DNA from: Alkalimarinus coralli
GTDB taxonomy: Bacteria > Pseudomonadota > Gammaproteobacteria > Pseudomonadales > Oleiphilaceae
Assembly (NCBI RefSeq): GCF_023650515.1
Contig: NZ_CP096016.1
Span: forward strand, 2,132,001 to 2,196,000
Length of the DNA: 64,000 nt
Direction: 5' to 3'
The position numbers and the translations under genes are program-made. Every line of letters begins with the position of its first letter. Position 1 is the stretch's first letter. Below the pieces are notes generated by a model that made no database searches, was not told the origin of the DNA, and saw nothing but the letters and a program-made list of their open reading frames with translations. Positions 17,920 through 26,373 of this stretch are shown here, in pieces.

Positions 17920-18693
17920 TTAACTGCGTATCCCCTTACCTTTGTTCAGCAAGTGGAGAGAGTACACGAAGAGCACAATGGTAAATCCGATAATCATTGT
18001 AAACGCATAACCGACATCAATATCGGTTACCCCTAAAATTCCATACCGGAAGGTATTGACCATATATAAGATAGGGTTCGCCTTAGAAACCGTTTGCCAG
18101 AACTCTGGTAGTAGAGAGATAGAATAAAACACCCCTCCTAAATAGGTGAGCGGCGTCAGAATAAACGTCGGAACAATTGAAATATCATCAAACTTTGTTG
18201 CATACATCGCATTAATAAAGCCGCCCAGAGAGAACAGAATTGCGGTCAATACAACAACCGATATCATAACCAAAGAGTCATGAATCTTAAGCTCTGTAAA
18301 CCCCAATGACAGTGCTGTGACTATTGCCCCAACGGCCAAACCTCTCGCCACGCCCCCAGCAACATACCCTGTTAACACTACCCAATTTGGTACAGGCGAA
18401 ACAACCAGCTCCTCAATGCTCTTTTGAAATTTCATGCCAAAAAACGACGAAACAACGTTGGAATAGGAATTGGTAATTACCGACATCATAATCAAACCAG
18501 GAACGATAAAGTCCATGTAATGGTGGCCTTCCATTTCTCCGATTCTTGGGCCAATCAAGTTTCCGAACACGACAAAGTACAACGCCATCGTTATCGCAGG
18601 TGGCAGCAAGGTTTGCACCCATATGCGGGTGAATCGACGTATTTCTTTCACTACGATCGTTTGAAAAGCGATAAATATTCGGTATGCGCCCAT
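17920..18693 (-). CDS. yadH: ABC-2 type transporter permease, YadH family
   Basis: Inner-membrane subunit of an ABC exporter, 257 residues with six predicted membrane helices and the ABC-2 family segment SFFGMKFQKSIEELVVSPVPNW between helices. Length matches E. coli YadH (256). It begins on the base following the yadG stop codon, so the pair is translationally coupled. The substrate of YadGH is not established. Confidence 0.93.
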   Translation of the reverse strand: MGAYRIFIAFQTIVVKEIRRFTRIWVQTLLPPAITMALYFVVFGNLIGPRIGEMEGHHYMDFIVPGLIMMSVITNSYSNVVSSFFGMKFQKSIEELVVSPVPNWVVLTGYVAGGVARGLAVGAIVTALSLGFTELKIHDSLVMISVVVLTAILFSLGGFINAMYATKFDDISIVPTFILTPLTYLGGVFYSISLLPEFWQTVSKANPILYMVNTFRYGILGVTDIDVGYAFTMIIGFTIVLFVYSLHLLNKGKGIRS

Positions 18694-19614
18694 CTACCTA
18701 CCCTCCTCAACCATGCGCACAAACAACTCTTCAAGCCTGTTAGACCTCGCCCGAATGCTCGCCACTTCAACAGAGGCACGATTCAGCTCGGAAAAGAGCG
18801 TATTAATTGTTTGCCCTTGGGCAATATCTACCTCTAGCTCCCCTTCACTATTGAGCCTGGCGTTAAATCCGACCAAGTTGGGGGCTTGTTCAAGGGGCTG
18901 AGCAAGATCAAGCACAAACGTTTCAGAGTGGAGACGGCTTAATAGCTCTCTTTTGCTGGTATTCGCCAAAATATCGCCCTGATCAATAATAGCTATATTG
19001 CGACAAAGCGACTCTGCTTCTTCAAGGTAGTGTGTGGTCAGAATAATAGTGGTGCCTTGCTGCTCATTCAGCTCTTTCATGAACTCCCACATTGAACGAC
19101 GAAGCTCAATATCGACACCTGCGGTAGGTTCGTCAAGTATGAGCAACCGTGGCTCGTGCACGAGGGCTCTCGCAATCATCAGTCTGCGCTTCATGCCCCC
19201 CGAAAGCAGCCTTGAAGGTATATCCCGCTTATCCCACAAGCCCAACTTTTTTAGGTACTTTTCTGCACTCTGCTTTGCTTTAGCGGCCGGTATCCCGTAA
19301 TAACCCGCCTGGGTGACTACGATATCAAAGACTTTCTCAAACTGATTAAAGTTAAATTCCTGTGGAACAACACCTAATTGCATCTTTGCCTTAACAAGAT
19401 CGACATCAATATCATAATCGAATATCTTAACCTGGCCTGATGTTTTTCCAACCAGCGACGAAACAATCCCAAGTGTTGTCGATTTTCCAGCACCATTTGG
19501 GCCTAACAATGCGAAAAAGTCGCCTTGCTTCACCTCAAGCGAAATACCTTTTAAAGCTTCATGTCCGTTGCTATAGACTTTACGTAACCCTTGGATACTC
19601 AGTGCGTTATACAT
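18694..19614 (-). CDS. yadG: ABC transporter ATP-binding protein, YadG family
   Basis: ATPase partner of YadH, 306 residues. Walker A is GPNGAGKST, the signature is LLSGGMKRRLMIARAL, Walker B is LLILDEPTAGVD, and the H-loop is ILTTHYLEEAE. ATG 19614 was chosen because the frame's first codon is a TTG two codons upstream. The adjacent permease completes a typical two-gene exporter. It lies 77 bp after tapT on the same strand. Confidence 0.94.
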   Translation of the reverse strand: MYNALSIQGLRKVYSNGHEALKGISLEVKQGDFFALLGPNGAGKSTTLGIVSSLVGKTSGQVKIFDYDIDVDLVKAKMQLGVVPQEFNFNQFEKVFDIVVTQAGYYGIPAAKAKQSAEKYLKKLGLWDKRDIPSRLLSGGMKRRLMIARALVHEPRLLILDEPTAGVDIELRRSMWEFMKELNEQQGTTIILTTHYLEEAESLCRNIAIIDQGDILANTSKRELLSRLHSETFVLDLAQPLEQAPNLVGFNARLNSEGELEVDIAQGQTINTLFSELNRASVEVASIRARSNRLEELFVRMVEEGR

Positions 19615-19691
19615 AGTCAACTTTCAGTAGTGGCATAAGGGGGTTAATGTTGGGCCGAAAACAGAAAATTCAACTACTGCGGACAAACTGC

Positions 19692-20360
19692 TTACTCGCA
19701 ATCGCCCTGCGTATAATTTTTTCGGTATAACTCCTCTCCCATTCGGCTGATCTGGTAATCAATCATATTGGTAAAGCATTCAAGCATCACATCAACATTA
19801 GTTAGCGGTTCTACTGTTTGAAGTGCTTGAGAGACCGCTTCGACTGTAGAAAGATAGTCAGAAAAAGGGGCTTTTCGAATTCGATAGTTTGATTTTTCGG
19901 CTGGATCCAGACAGACAAAGGGAATGTCGTGCAACAGCTTATTAACACTCATGATTTCACGGGTATTGCGCCACGTACCATCCAAGACGATAAGCGTTTT
20001 CTTGCTGTTGATACCCTCTGCAGTTTCCCCACGAAGAGGCCCTGCAGCATTGAGCTCTTCGAGGTTGTTGTACCAGTCCCCCAAACGTGTCGACGACTTT
20101 GAAGGGTACAGCAGTGCCAAATTTCCACTGCCACTATACAAGAGGCGGCTCAACTCTTCATCGCAAGAGAAGTCAACTCCCACCTTGATAGCCACATTTT
20201 GAAGGCAAAGAGAGACAATTTTTGCCGTTCCTAACGGCTTTTTTACTTCGTCGGGATGCTGAAGAATTAAGATCGATGTTTTATTGAATACAGGCGCTAT
20301 CCACTTGCAGATACAAGCAACACGTGCGTTTCCGCAAACCTTGCAACGCTCTCTTGCCAT
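19692..20360 (-). CDS. tapT: tRNA-uridine aminocarboxypropyltransferase (DTW domain)
   Basis: TapT (YfiP in E. coli) transfers an aminocarboxypropyl group from S-adenosylmethionine to uridine-47 of tRNA. The family's D-x-T-W motif is present as VLDGTWRNTREI near residue 125, and an N-terminal Cys cluster (RCKVCGNARVACICKW) is typical. Length is 222 (E. coli 232). Its ribosome site GAGGAG, 8 nt before the ATG, lies inside an 8-bp hairpin (separate entry). Confidence 0.9.
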   Translation of the reverse strand: MARERCKVCGNARVACICKWIAPVFNKTSILILQHPDEVKKPLGTAKIVSLCLQNVAIKVGVDFSCDEELSRLLYSGSGNLALLYPSKSSTRLGDWYNNLEELNAAGPLRGETAEGINSKKTLIVLDGTWRNTREIMSVNKLLHDIPFVCLDPAEKSNYRIRKAPFSDYLSTVEAVSQALQTVEPLTNVDVMLECFTNMIDYQISRMGEELYRKNYTQGDCE

Positions 20361-20368
20361 TGAAATTG

Positions 20369-20405
20369 CTCCTCATACCAAAGGCGCGTAGCTTAGCATG
20401 AGGAG
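20369..20405 (-). promoter_or_regulatory. Hairpin enclosing the tapT ribosome-binding site
   Basis: On the minus strand CTCCTCAT pairs with ATGAGGAG across a 21-nt loop; the second arm contains the Shine-Dalgarno GAGGAG of tapT. In mRNA read through from the HD-GYP-like gene upstream this structure would hide the ribosome site. There is no T-run after it, which argues against a plain terminator. Confidence 0.5.
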
Positions 20406-20421
20406 GTCTGAGGAAAAACGA

Positions 20422-21750
20422 TTAACTCGAAAAGTGGCGCCAGCTCCAACGGCTAGTCGCACCGGTAATAAGATAGTTTGACGGGTCAATATCATAGGCT
20501 CCCGCCGGTAAACTGCCCGATATGTTGAGCGCTTCTTTCTGTCCCTTACCCTCGTTATAGGCCAATAAATCAATGATCTTGGCCTGCTTCAAAGGTTTCT
20601 TATCGCCATTGAGTACTACTGCAACCTTTGGCCACAATCTTCTTTTCGGGTTATGGTTTAAAACAATACCCACCTCCTGGCTGTTTAACTCAACAAGTGT
20701 TCCTGTTGGGTAAACCCCTATCGCCTTTATGAAGCTCTCAACCAGTTCTTCCTGAAACTCTATATTACGGCTTTCATAAAGCTTTGATACTGCTACTGCG
20801 GCAGGTGCTGGCTGAACGCCTGGCCGCGGCTCAATCATTTCCTGATACGCATCCACCAACCCCGCGATTTTAGCCAGCAGTGGAATTCGATCTCCTGTTA
20901 TACCGTTCGGAAACCCTGTACCGTTGTGCCGCTCTCGATGACACCTAACAACATCAATAACAGCATTGGCGACATTACCCGATGATTCTAAAATCTCAAC
21001 GCTATATTCTACATACTTTTTATAGTGCTCAAAGGCTTCAGCATTTAATGTATGCTGGTGCTCCAGAACCTCCTTCGGTAACTTAGCCTTGCCAACTTGC
21101 GACAACAGCACTGCGGTCGAAAGCTGCTTGAGAACCTCTTTCTCCAACCCCAGGTAGCGTCCCAATACTAGCGCCCAAATAGACGCACTAATTGCATGCT
21201 GGTAACTAAACTGATCATGAGTATTAACACGCGTCAGCCAAACCAGCGCATCAGGGTTGCGAATGACACTTTCAACCATGCCATCAACCGCTTTACTAAC
21301 ATCCTTATAAACCGGAGTACCGCCAGAGTGAATGGTTTCAAATATATTGGTTAACGCAACACTGACATTGCGCTGCAACTTGCCCACCTTAGAAACCTCT
21401 TTCTTCAAAGAAGAAACTGTTTTTCCGGAAGCTATGTCAGGATATTTAACCCTGTTCCGTATTTTCAGTGGTGGGAGCTTTAAAACAGATGCACCTGTTT
21501 CTCGGGAACTAGCCCCACTATAGCCTGAGCCCCCCATGACTGCGTGTTTTTCATATGCCTGCTTTTTGGCAGATACGACATCGACATAAACGTGTTTGCA
21601 GTATGATTCCAGAGATTTAACTTCATCAGCACTTCTAATATAGAAACCCTGTATAGGAAAAGGCGTTTCACACCACGGCCTATCAAGGTTGGATACATAC
21701 ATTCCAATCTGTAACTCGTGTACGGGTATTTTTTGTTGATTACCCTGCAT
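20422..21750 (-). CDS. HD-GYP-related protein with degenerate active site (DUF3391 N-terminus)
   Basis: A 442-residue cytoplasmic protein with an N-terminal DUF3391-like region (IPVHELQIGMYVSNLDRPW) and a C-terminal HD-GYP-type domain. The first His (YQHAISASIWAL, residue 185) and the H-N-G-T-G-F-P segment near 275-281 are recognisable, but the metal-binding HD dyad, normally in LLHDIGK, reads LLSQVGK (Ser217-Gln218), and GYP is GFP. HD-GYP enzymes hydrolyse cyclic-di-GMP; with the dyad lost this copy is probably a non-catalytic sensor or adaptor, like P. aeruginosa PA2572 (YN-GYP). ATG 21750 has AAGGGTG upstream and is preferred to the TTG six codons earlier. Confidence 0.85.
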   Translation of the reverse strand: MQGNQQKIPVHELQIGMYVSNLDRPWCETPFPIQGFYIRSADEVKSLESYCKHVYVDVVSAKKQAYEKHAVMGGSGYSGASSRETGASVLKLPPLKIRNRVKYPDIASGKTVSSLKKEVSKVGKLQRNVSVALTNIFETIHSGGTPVYKDVSKAVDGMVESVIRNPDALVWLTRVNTHDQFSYQHAISASIWALVLGRYLGLEKEVLKQLSTAVLLSQVGKAKLPKEVLEHQHTLNAEAFEHYKKYVEYSVEILESSGNVANAVIDVVRCHRERHNGTGFPNGITGDRIPLLAKIAGLVDAYQEMIEPRPGVQPAPAAVAVSKLYESRNIEFQEELVESFIKAIGVYPTGTLVELNSQEVGIVLNHNPKRRLWPKVAVVLNGDKKPLKQAKIIDLLAYNEGKGQKEALNISGSLPAGAYDIDPSNYLITGATSRWSWRHFSS

Positions 21751-21971
21751 GACATTCACCCTTAACAATCAACTATCGTAATATGCAAAAAAGACTTTCG
21801 GTTAGTGTTCATTTTGCAGAACCACCCCACAAGGTGCAATTACACTTCTGTTGTTAAATGTATCCTGTTGTTTCAGATGTATTACATATCGTACGTTTGC
21901 CACACACATCACATTAATAACGCGTAACGGCCCACACTATCATTTGAAAGAGCCGAAATGATAATCGAACC

Positions 21972-22111
21972 GAGAGCTTTGCACGATGTTATGAGCGAAG
22001 CAAAGACAAGGCAAAAAATGACGAAAAAGCGCAGTTTATGTGTAATAAATGAGCATTTTGAGTCATTTTTTAACGATGAATTTGTAAGCGCAGTAGTCGT
22101 GCAAAGCTCTC
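21972..22111 (+). mobile_element. MITE copy A, 140 bp, perfect terminal repeats and 5-bp duplication
   Basis: A 140-bp element bounded by perfect 15-bp inverted repeats GAGAGCTTTGCACGA / TCGTGCAAAGCTCTC, flanked by GAACC on both sides (21967-21971, 22112-22116). A second, inner inverted repeat (AAAAAATGAC / GTCATTTTTT) lies about 40 bp from each end, so the whole element is an imperfect palindrome. It differs from copy B by only two bases, hence recent movement. It encodes no transposase. Confidence 0.9.
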
Positions 22112-22167
22112 GAACCTATACTCTATTTTAGCCAATGAATTAAGCATCAGCCTAAATCCAGCCAAAA

Positions 22168-22761
22168 CTATTTATCACCCTCACAAATTTTGCTCGACAT
22201 AAGGGGGGCTTTATCGGCAAAGCTATACCGCTCAACTTTACGGGTAGCGACACTATAAGGAACAACTGACGCCTTTAAGTAGTCCATATTGACGCTCTCC
22301 CCTTCTTCTTTACGAGTTGTCGCTACAGGCAAACAACTGACCGATATGAGCACCCGACTTTCCAGATCAACTATCTTTGTTGCCTGCTGATTGTCAGTCA
22401 CCGATACACACACATTTTTGTCATCCGGGAGGGGCCGCCCTGAAAGCGATAAATCCATTGTTTTATTGCCGCACGCAACGATACCTTCATGCGCTTCTGT
22501 GCATTCATTTTGATCCGTCGACAAATCGGCTAGCGCCCACTTGCGTTCGCTGCACTGAGTTTCCAGAACAAACTCTGTTGCCTGGTTGTCCTGAATTGCC
22601 CAGGAAGGGTATTCAGCTGTCTTCCAGGAAACCACAAACTTCCGCTCTTCTCCTTTGGAGTTCTGAGCAGAGAAACTCCCGTAATGCGAATAGTATGAAG
22701 CACAACCAACGATATTAACTATCAGCGTTACAAATATTATTCCCTTAACTATTTTTATCAT
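22168..22761 (-). CDS. Hypothetical lipoprotein
   Basis: A 197-residue protein of unrecognised family. The N-terminus MIKIVKGIIFVTLIVNIVGC is a lipoprotein signal with the acylated Cys20, so it should be anchored in the inner or outer membrane. The mature part has six further Cys residues, suggesting disulfides in the periplasm, and a high content of polar residues. It stands alone between the MITE and a PilZ gene on the same strand. No function can be given. Confidence 0.75.
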   Translation of the reverse strand: MIKIVKGIIFVTLIVNIVGCASYYSHYGSFSAQNSKGEERKFVVSWKTAEYPSWAIQDNQATEFVLETQCSERKWALADLSTDQNECTEAHEGIVACGNKTMDLSLSGRPLPDDKNVCVSVTDNQQATKIVDLESRVLISVSCLPVATTRKEEGESVNMDYLKASVVPYSVATRKVERYSFADKAPLMSSKICEGDK

Positions 22762-22995
22762 TTACCTGACTGCCTGTTATTTTATATTTCAAGTTACGCG
22801 ATTTACCCCAAATAAATCCATTAAAGTCAATGGATGCAACCCCAGGAAAGGTATCAATCATAGTGGAGTTTTTTATATTAGGGCGTGTTGAGTCTAGTTT
22901 CGAGGATGCAGATTATACGCTCAAATTGGGAAAGCGTGCTGCGTTTTCATAAGATTGAGATAGGGTTCAAGAAATAGGCTAGCTCCGCCACGAGA

Positions 22996-23262
22996 CTAAT
23001 CGTTAGGCACAAATTTTAATCCAAATCCGTCTTCTCCTTTCCTGACCACAACCATATCCAAAATGGGGGCTTCGAACGGCAAATCTTGCATTTGCACCTT
23101 AACGACACTACCCATCGGTGGAAAAGCAGAGTCACCCACAATGACATAGACGCCACCATCGGAAATATCCCTCACATAAAATATGCCATCACCTACCACT
23201 TCATGAGTCACTTTTACTTTTGCATTTAGAAGCGTCCTAACATGAACTCTCTTATCAACCAT
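22996..23262 (-). CDS. PilZ domain protein, putative cyclic-di-GMP receptor
   Basis: An 88-residue single PilZ domain. Both cyclic-di-GMP contact motifs are present: RxxxR as RVHVR (residues 5-9) and a D/NxSxxG-like RDISDGG near residue 36. These residues predict ligand binding. It is a monocistronic gene upstream of the divergent iron transporter; no output partner is adjacent, although the same region holds a degenerate HD-GYP protein. Confidence 0.88.
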   Translation of the reverse strand: MVDKRVHVRTLLNAKVKVTHEVVGDGIFYVRDISDGGVYVIVGDSAFPPMGSVVKVQMQDLPFEAPILDMVVVRKGEDGFGLKFVPND

Positions 23263-23416
23263 ACGTTTCTATATCGCCCTAACAACTTAACAACATTAAA
23301 GGTTCACGCCCTAATTATGATCTTAGTCATATCTAGATGATAGCATCACACCTAGAATGAGCGAATTAAAAACAGGATATTTATAATTAATTGTTGACAA
23401 CCGCTCGCAATATAAT

Positions 23417-23435
23417 GAGAATTATTATCATTATT
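23417..23435 (+). promoter_or_regulatory. Fur box ahead of fbpA
   Basis: The 19-mer GAGAATTATTATCATTATT matches the classic Fur consensus GATAATGATAATCATTATC at 15 of 19 positions. It overlaps a TATAAT hexamer (23411-23416) and lies 26 bp before the fbpA start, the right place to repress the iron transporter when iron is plentiful. Confidence 0.8.
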
Positions 23436-23460
23436 ACTTCCATTACGAGAGTTTTATTCG

Positions 23461-24480
23461 ATGCTTAACCTGAAACGTCTTATTCCTACCTCACTTGTCA
23501 TTGCTGCTACAGCGGCTACATCCGTTCAAGCAAACGAAGAAGTAAATGTCTACTCATATCGTCAACCGTTCCTGATGCAGCCTATCTTTGATGCATTTAC
23601 AAAAGATACCGGTATTGATGTAAATGTCGTCTTCGCCAAAAAAGGATTAACAGAACGTCTTAAGCGAGAAGGTAAAAACAGCCCGGCGGACTTAGTGTTC
23701 ACGGTAGATATCGGGCGATTAAGTGAAGTGGTCGAGGCTGGCGTTGTACAAGGTGTAACAACACCTGAACTGGAAAATAATATTCCAGCACAATACCACG
23801 GCCCAGATGGACAATGGTACGGTTTAACCACACGTGCCCGCGTAATCTACGCGTCAAAAGAGCGGGTTGCCAAGGATGCGATAAAAACCTACGAAGACTT
23901 AGCAAAGCCTGAATGGAAAGGCAAGATTTGTACTCGCAGTGGCAAGCACCCATACAACGTAGCGTTGATTGCATCAATGATCGCGAATAATGGTGAAGCT
24001 GAAACAGAGAAGTGGTTAAAAGCCGTTAAAGATAACCTGGCTCAAAAACCACAAGGAAACGACCGCGCACAAGTAAAAGCGATTAAGGAAGGGGTTTGCG
24101 ATCTGGCTATCGGCAATAACTACTACTATGGAAAAATGCTGATGGACGAAGAGCAGTCAGCTTGGGCGAGATCCGTCAATATCGTATTCCCTAACCAGGG
24201 TGACCGAGGAACACACGTTAACATCAGCGGTGTATCTCTTACCAAAAGCGCACCAAACAAAGACAATGCAATCAAGCTCATGAACTTTTTGTCAGAAGCA
24301 ACCGCTCAACAAATATATGCTGAGCAGAACTTTGAATACCCTGTTAAGCCAGGTGTTGGACCTTCAGCACTTGTAGCTTCATGGGGAGAGTTCAAGGCTG
24401 ACAAGCTCCCTCTCAACGAGATTGCAAAATATCGCAACCAGGCGGTTAAATTAGTTGATCGAACAGGGTTTGATAACTAA
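23461..24480 (+). CDS. fbpA: Ferric iron ABC transporter, periplasmic binding protein
   Basis: Periplasmic Fe(III)-binding protein of 339 residues. A Sec signal peptide ends near ATSVQA before NEEVNVYSYR; the consecutive tyrosines in AIGNNYYYGKM near residue 220 correspond to the iron-binding di-tyrosine of the FbpA/HitA/FutA family. The Fur box just upstream supports iron control. fbpB follows after 67 bp containing an 8-bp hairpin. The name follows the Neisseria/Haemophilus nomenclature. Confidence 0.92.
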   Translation: MLNLKRLIPTSLVIAATAATSVQANEEVNVYSYRQPFLMQPIFDAFTKDTGIDVNVVFAKKGLTERLKREGKNSPADLVFTVDIGRLSEVVEAGVVQGVTTPELENNIPAQYHGPDGQWYGLTTRARVIYASKERVAKDAIKTYEDLAKPEWKGKICTRSGKHPYNVALIASMIANNGEAETEKWLKAVKDNLAQKPQGNDRAQVKAIKEGVCDLAIGNNYYYGKMLMDEEQSAWARSVNIVFPNQGDRGTHVNISGVSLTKSAPNKDNAIKLMNFLSEATAQQIYAEQNFEYPVKPGVGPSALVASWGEFKADKLPLNEIAKYRNQAVKLVDRTGFDN

Positions 24481-24487
24481 AGTAGCA

Positions 24488-24519
24488 GCCCAGACGAAGT
24501 TTTATTACTGAGTCTGGGC
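24488..24519 (+). other. Intercistronic hairpin fbpA-fbpB
   Basis: Perfect 8-bp inverted repeat GCCCAGAC / GTCTGGGC with a 16-nt loop, starting 8 bp after the fbpA stop. It has no T-run. Such hairpins between binding-protein and permease genes commonly protect the upstream mRNA and lower expression of the permease. Confidence 0.55.
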
Positions 24520-24547
24520 AACTTACTCGCTATCTTCGGTCTAATTG

Positions 24548-26215
24548 ATGCAAACACAGGCTACTACACCCCCCCTCCATCGAGTCTTCCGTAACCCTTG
24601 GTTTCTCTCCTCTGCGTTTATCGCATTTATGGTTGGCTTGCCTATCATTGCGGTCTTTTACCTCGCGTTTTACCCCGAAGAAAATATCTGGCCCCATCTA
24701 CTCGATACAGTACTGTCCGGTTACGTTTCCAGCACCCTTATTTTAATGACAGGTGTCGGTTCGCTAAGCCTTTTTATGGGGGTCGGCTCTGCGTGGCTGG
24801 TTACCATGTGCAAGTTTCCTGGCCGAAAAATGCTTGAGTGGGCTTTGCTGCTGCCATTTGCAGTGCCGGCCTATGTTATCGCCTACGTTTATACCGACCT
24901 GCTGGAGTACGCAGGTATTGTGCAGGGAACCCTCCGCGAGCTGTTTGGTTGGTCTTCTTATAAAGAGTACTGGTTCCCCGAAATAAGAAGCATGGGCGGC
25001 GCTATAACAATGATGGCACTGGTACTCTACCCCTATGTATACCTAATGAGCAGAGCGGCTTTTCTAGAACAGTCAATGTCACTGTTCTCTGTTAGTCGAA
25101 ACCTCGGACACACACCACTCCAAAGCTTTTTTAGGGTGTCTTTACCTGTGGCACGCCCTGCCATTGCCGTTGGCTTATCTCTGGTCTTAATGGAAACACT
25201 TAATGATTTCGGCACCGTTGATTTTTTTGCGGTTAAAACCCTGACCGCTGGTCTTTACGACACCTGGCTTAACATGGGGAACCTTGGTGGCGCCGCGCAA
25301 ATAGCCAGTTTAATGCTCATTTTTGTCGTCACACTGATATATATGGAGCGCTTTTCAAGGCGGAAACAAAAACAGTTTGAGTCTAAGAATCAGGGGCAAT
25401 CACTCGAGCAATTTCAACTAAGCGGTGTTAAAGCGGCCGCTGCAACATTTTTCTGTTTGCTGCCTGTGGTTACGGGCTTCCTAATCCCAATCTCTGTACT
25501 TGGCTATTACGCCTACCATTACTTTGAAGTGAGTTGGACTAGCAAGTTCGTCAGCCATGCAATGAATAGTTTTACACTTTCAATCATTGCAGCCACGACC
25601 ACTATCGTCATCGGTGTAACACTGGCTTATAGTAAGCGACTAAACTCCAGTGGGATAACCAGTTTATTAGTTCGCTTCTCAGGGCTCGGCTATGCGATGC
25701 CTGGCGCAGTACTCGCTGTCGGAATTATTGTCCCCTTCGCGGCCTTCGATAATGCGTTAGATGATTTTCTGCGAGTGAACTTCGGGGTGTCGACCGGCCT
25801 TCTGCTTAGCGGCACAACATTCGCAATAATTTTTGCCTATACAGTGCGATTTTTGGCGGTATCAGCAGGCTCTGTTGAGTCGAGTCTGGCAAAAGTCACA
25901 CCGAGCATGGATATGGCGTCCCGCTCGCTGGGCCGAAACAACCTGAGCACGCTATTAAGGGTTCACCTGCCAATTATCCGGGGGGGAATTCTTACGGCTG
26001 CGTTGGTGGTATTCGTTGACTGTATGAAAGAGCTACCGGCTACATTGATTTTAAGGCCTTTTAACTTTGAAACACTCGCCACCCATGTATATCAGTTCGC
26101 ATCAGATGAACTTTTGGAGCAAAGCGCTCTTGCTGCACTGATTATTGTTTTAGTGGGCATTCTGCCGGTTATATTCCTCAGCAAATCGATTTCTTCCACA
26201 CGCACAAAGAAATAA
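24548..26215 (+). CDS. fbpB: Ferric iron ABC transporter, fused permease
   Basis: Inner-membrane permease of 555 residues with two homologous halves of about six helices, as in FbpB/HitB/ThiP. Each half has an EAA-type loop (ASRSLGRNNLSTLLRVHLP in the second, with SVSRNLGHTPLQSFFRVSLP in the first). ATG 24548 is preceded by an in-frame TTG. The stop codon is part of the 5-bp target duplication of MITE B. No ATP-binding gene follows, so the ATPase must be encoded elsewhere, as reported for the hitAB arrangement in Pseudomonas. Confidence 0.92.
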   Translation: MQTQATTPPLHRVFRNPWFLSSAFIAFMVGLPIIAVFYLAFYPEENIWPHLLDTVLSGYVSSTLILMTGVGSLSLFMGVGSAWLVTMCKFPGRKMLEWALLLPFAVPAYVIAYVYTDLLEYAGIVQGTLRELFGWSSYKEYWFPEIRSMGGAITMMALVLYPYVYLMSRAAFLEQSMSLFSVSRNLGHTPLQSFFRVSLPVARPAIAVGLSLVLMETLNDFGTVDFFAVKTLTAGLYDTWLNMGNLGGAAQIASLMLIFVVTLIYMERFSRRKQKQFESKNQGQSLEQFQLSGVKAAAATFFCLLPVVTGFLIPISVLGYYAYHYFEVSWTSKFVSHAMNSFTLSIIAATTTIVIGVTLAYSKRLNSSGITSLLVRFSGLGYAMPGAVLAVGIIVPFAAFDNALDDFLRVNFGVSTGLLLSGTTFAIIFAYTVRFLAVSAGSVESSLAKVTPSMDMASRSLGRNNLSTLLRVHLPIIRGGILTAALVVFVDCMKELPATLILRPFNFETLATHVYQFASDELLEQSALAALIIVLVGILPVIFLSKSISSTRTKK

Positions 26216-26217
26216 AA

Positions 26218-26357
26218 GAGAGTTTTGCACGACTACTGCGCTTACAAATTCATCGTTAAAAAATGGCTCAAAATGCTCATTTATTACACATAAACTGCGC
26301 TTTTTCGTCATTTTTTGCCTTGTCTTTGCTTCGCTCATAACATCGTGCAAAGCTCTC
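26218..26357 (-). mobile_element. MITE copy B, 140 bp, inserted at the fbpB stop
   Basis: A 140-bp element in the opposite orientation to copy A, with ends GAGAGTTTTGCACGA / TCGTGCAAAGCTCTC and the same inner inverted repeat. The flanking duplication TAAAA occupies 26213-26217 and 26358-26362; its first copy includes the TAA stop of fbpB. It differs from copy A at two positions. Confidence 0.9.
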
Positions 26358-26373
26358 TAAAACTATATCGCTA

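Noticed and set aside
23388-23416. Housekeeping promoter TTGACA/TATAAT ahead of fbpA
   Set aside because: The two hexamers (23394-23399 and 23411-23416) are only 11 bp apart, too close to function together; only the Fur box is annotated.
26150-26350. A 66-codon minus-strand frame through MITE B
   Set aside because: It is the translation of the palindromic element; the same peptide-like string recurs in copy A, and there is no start signal.
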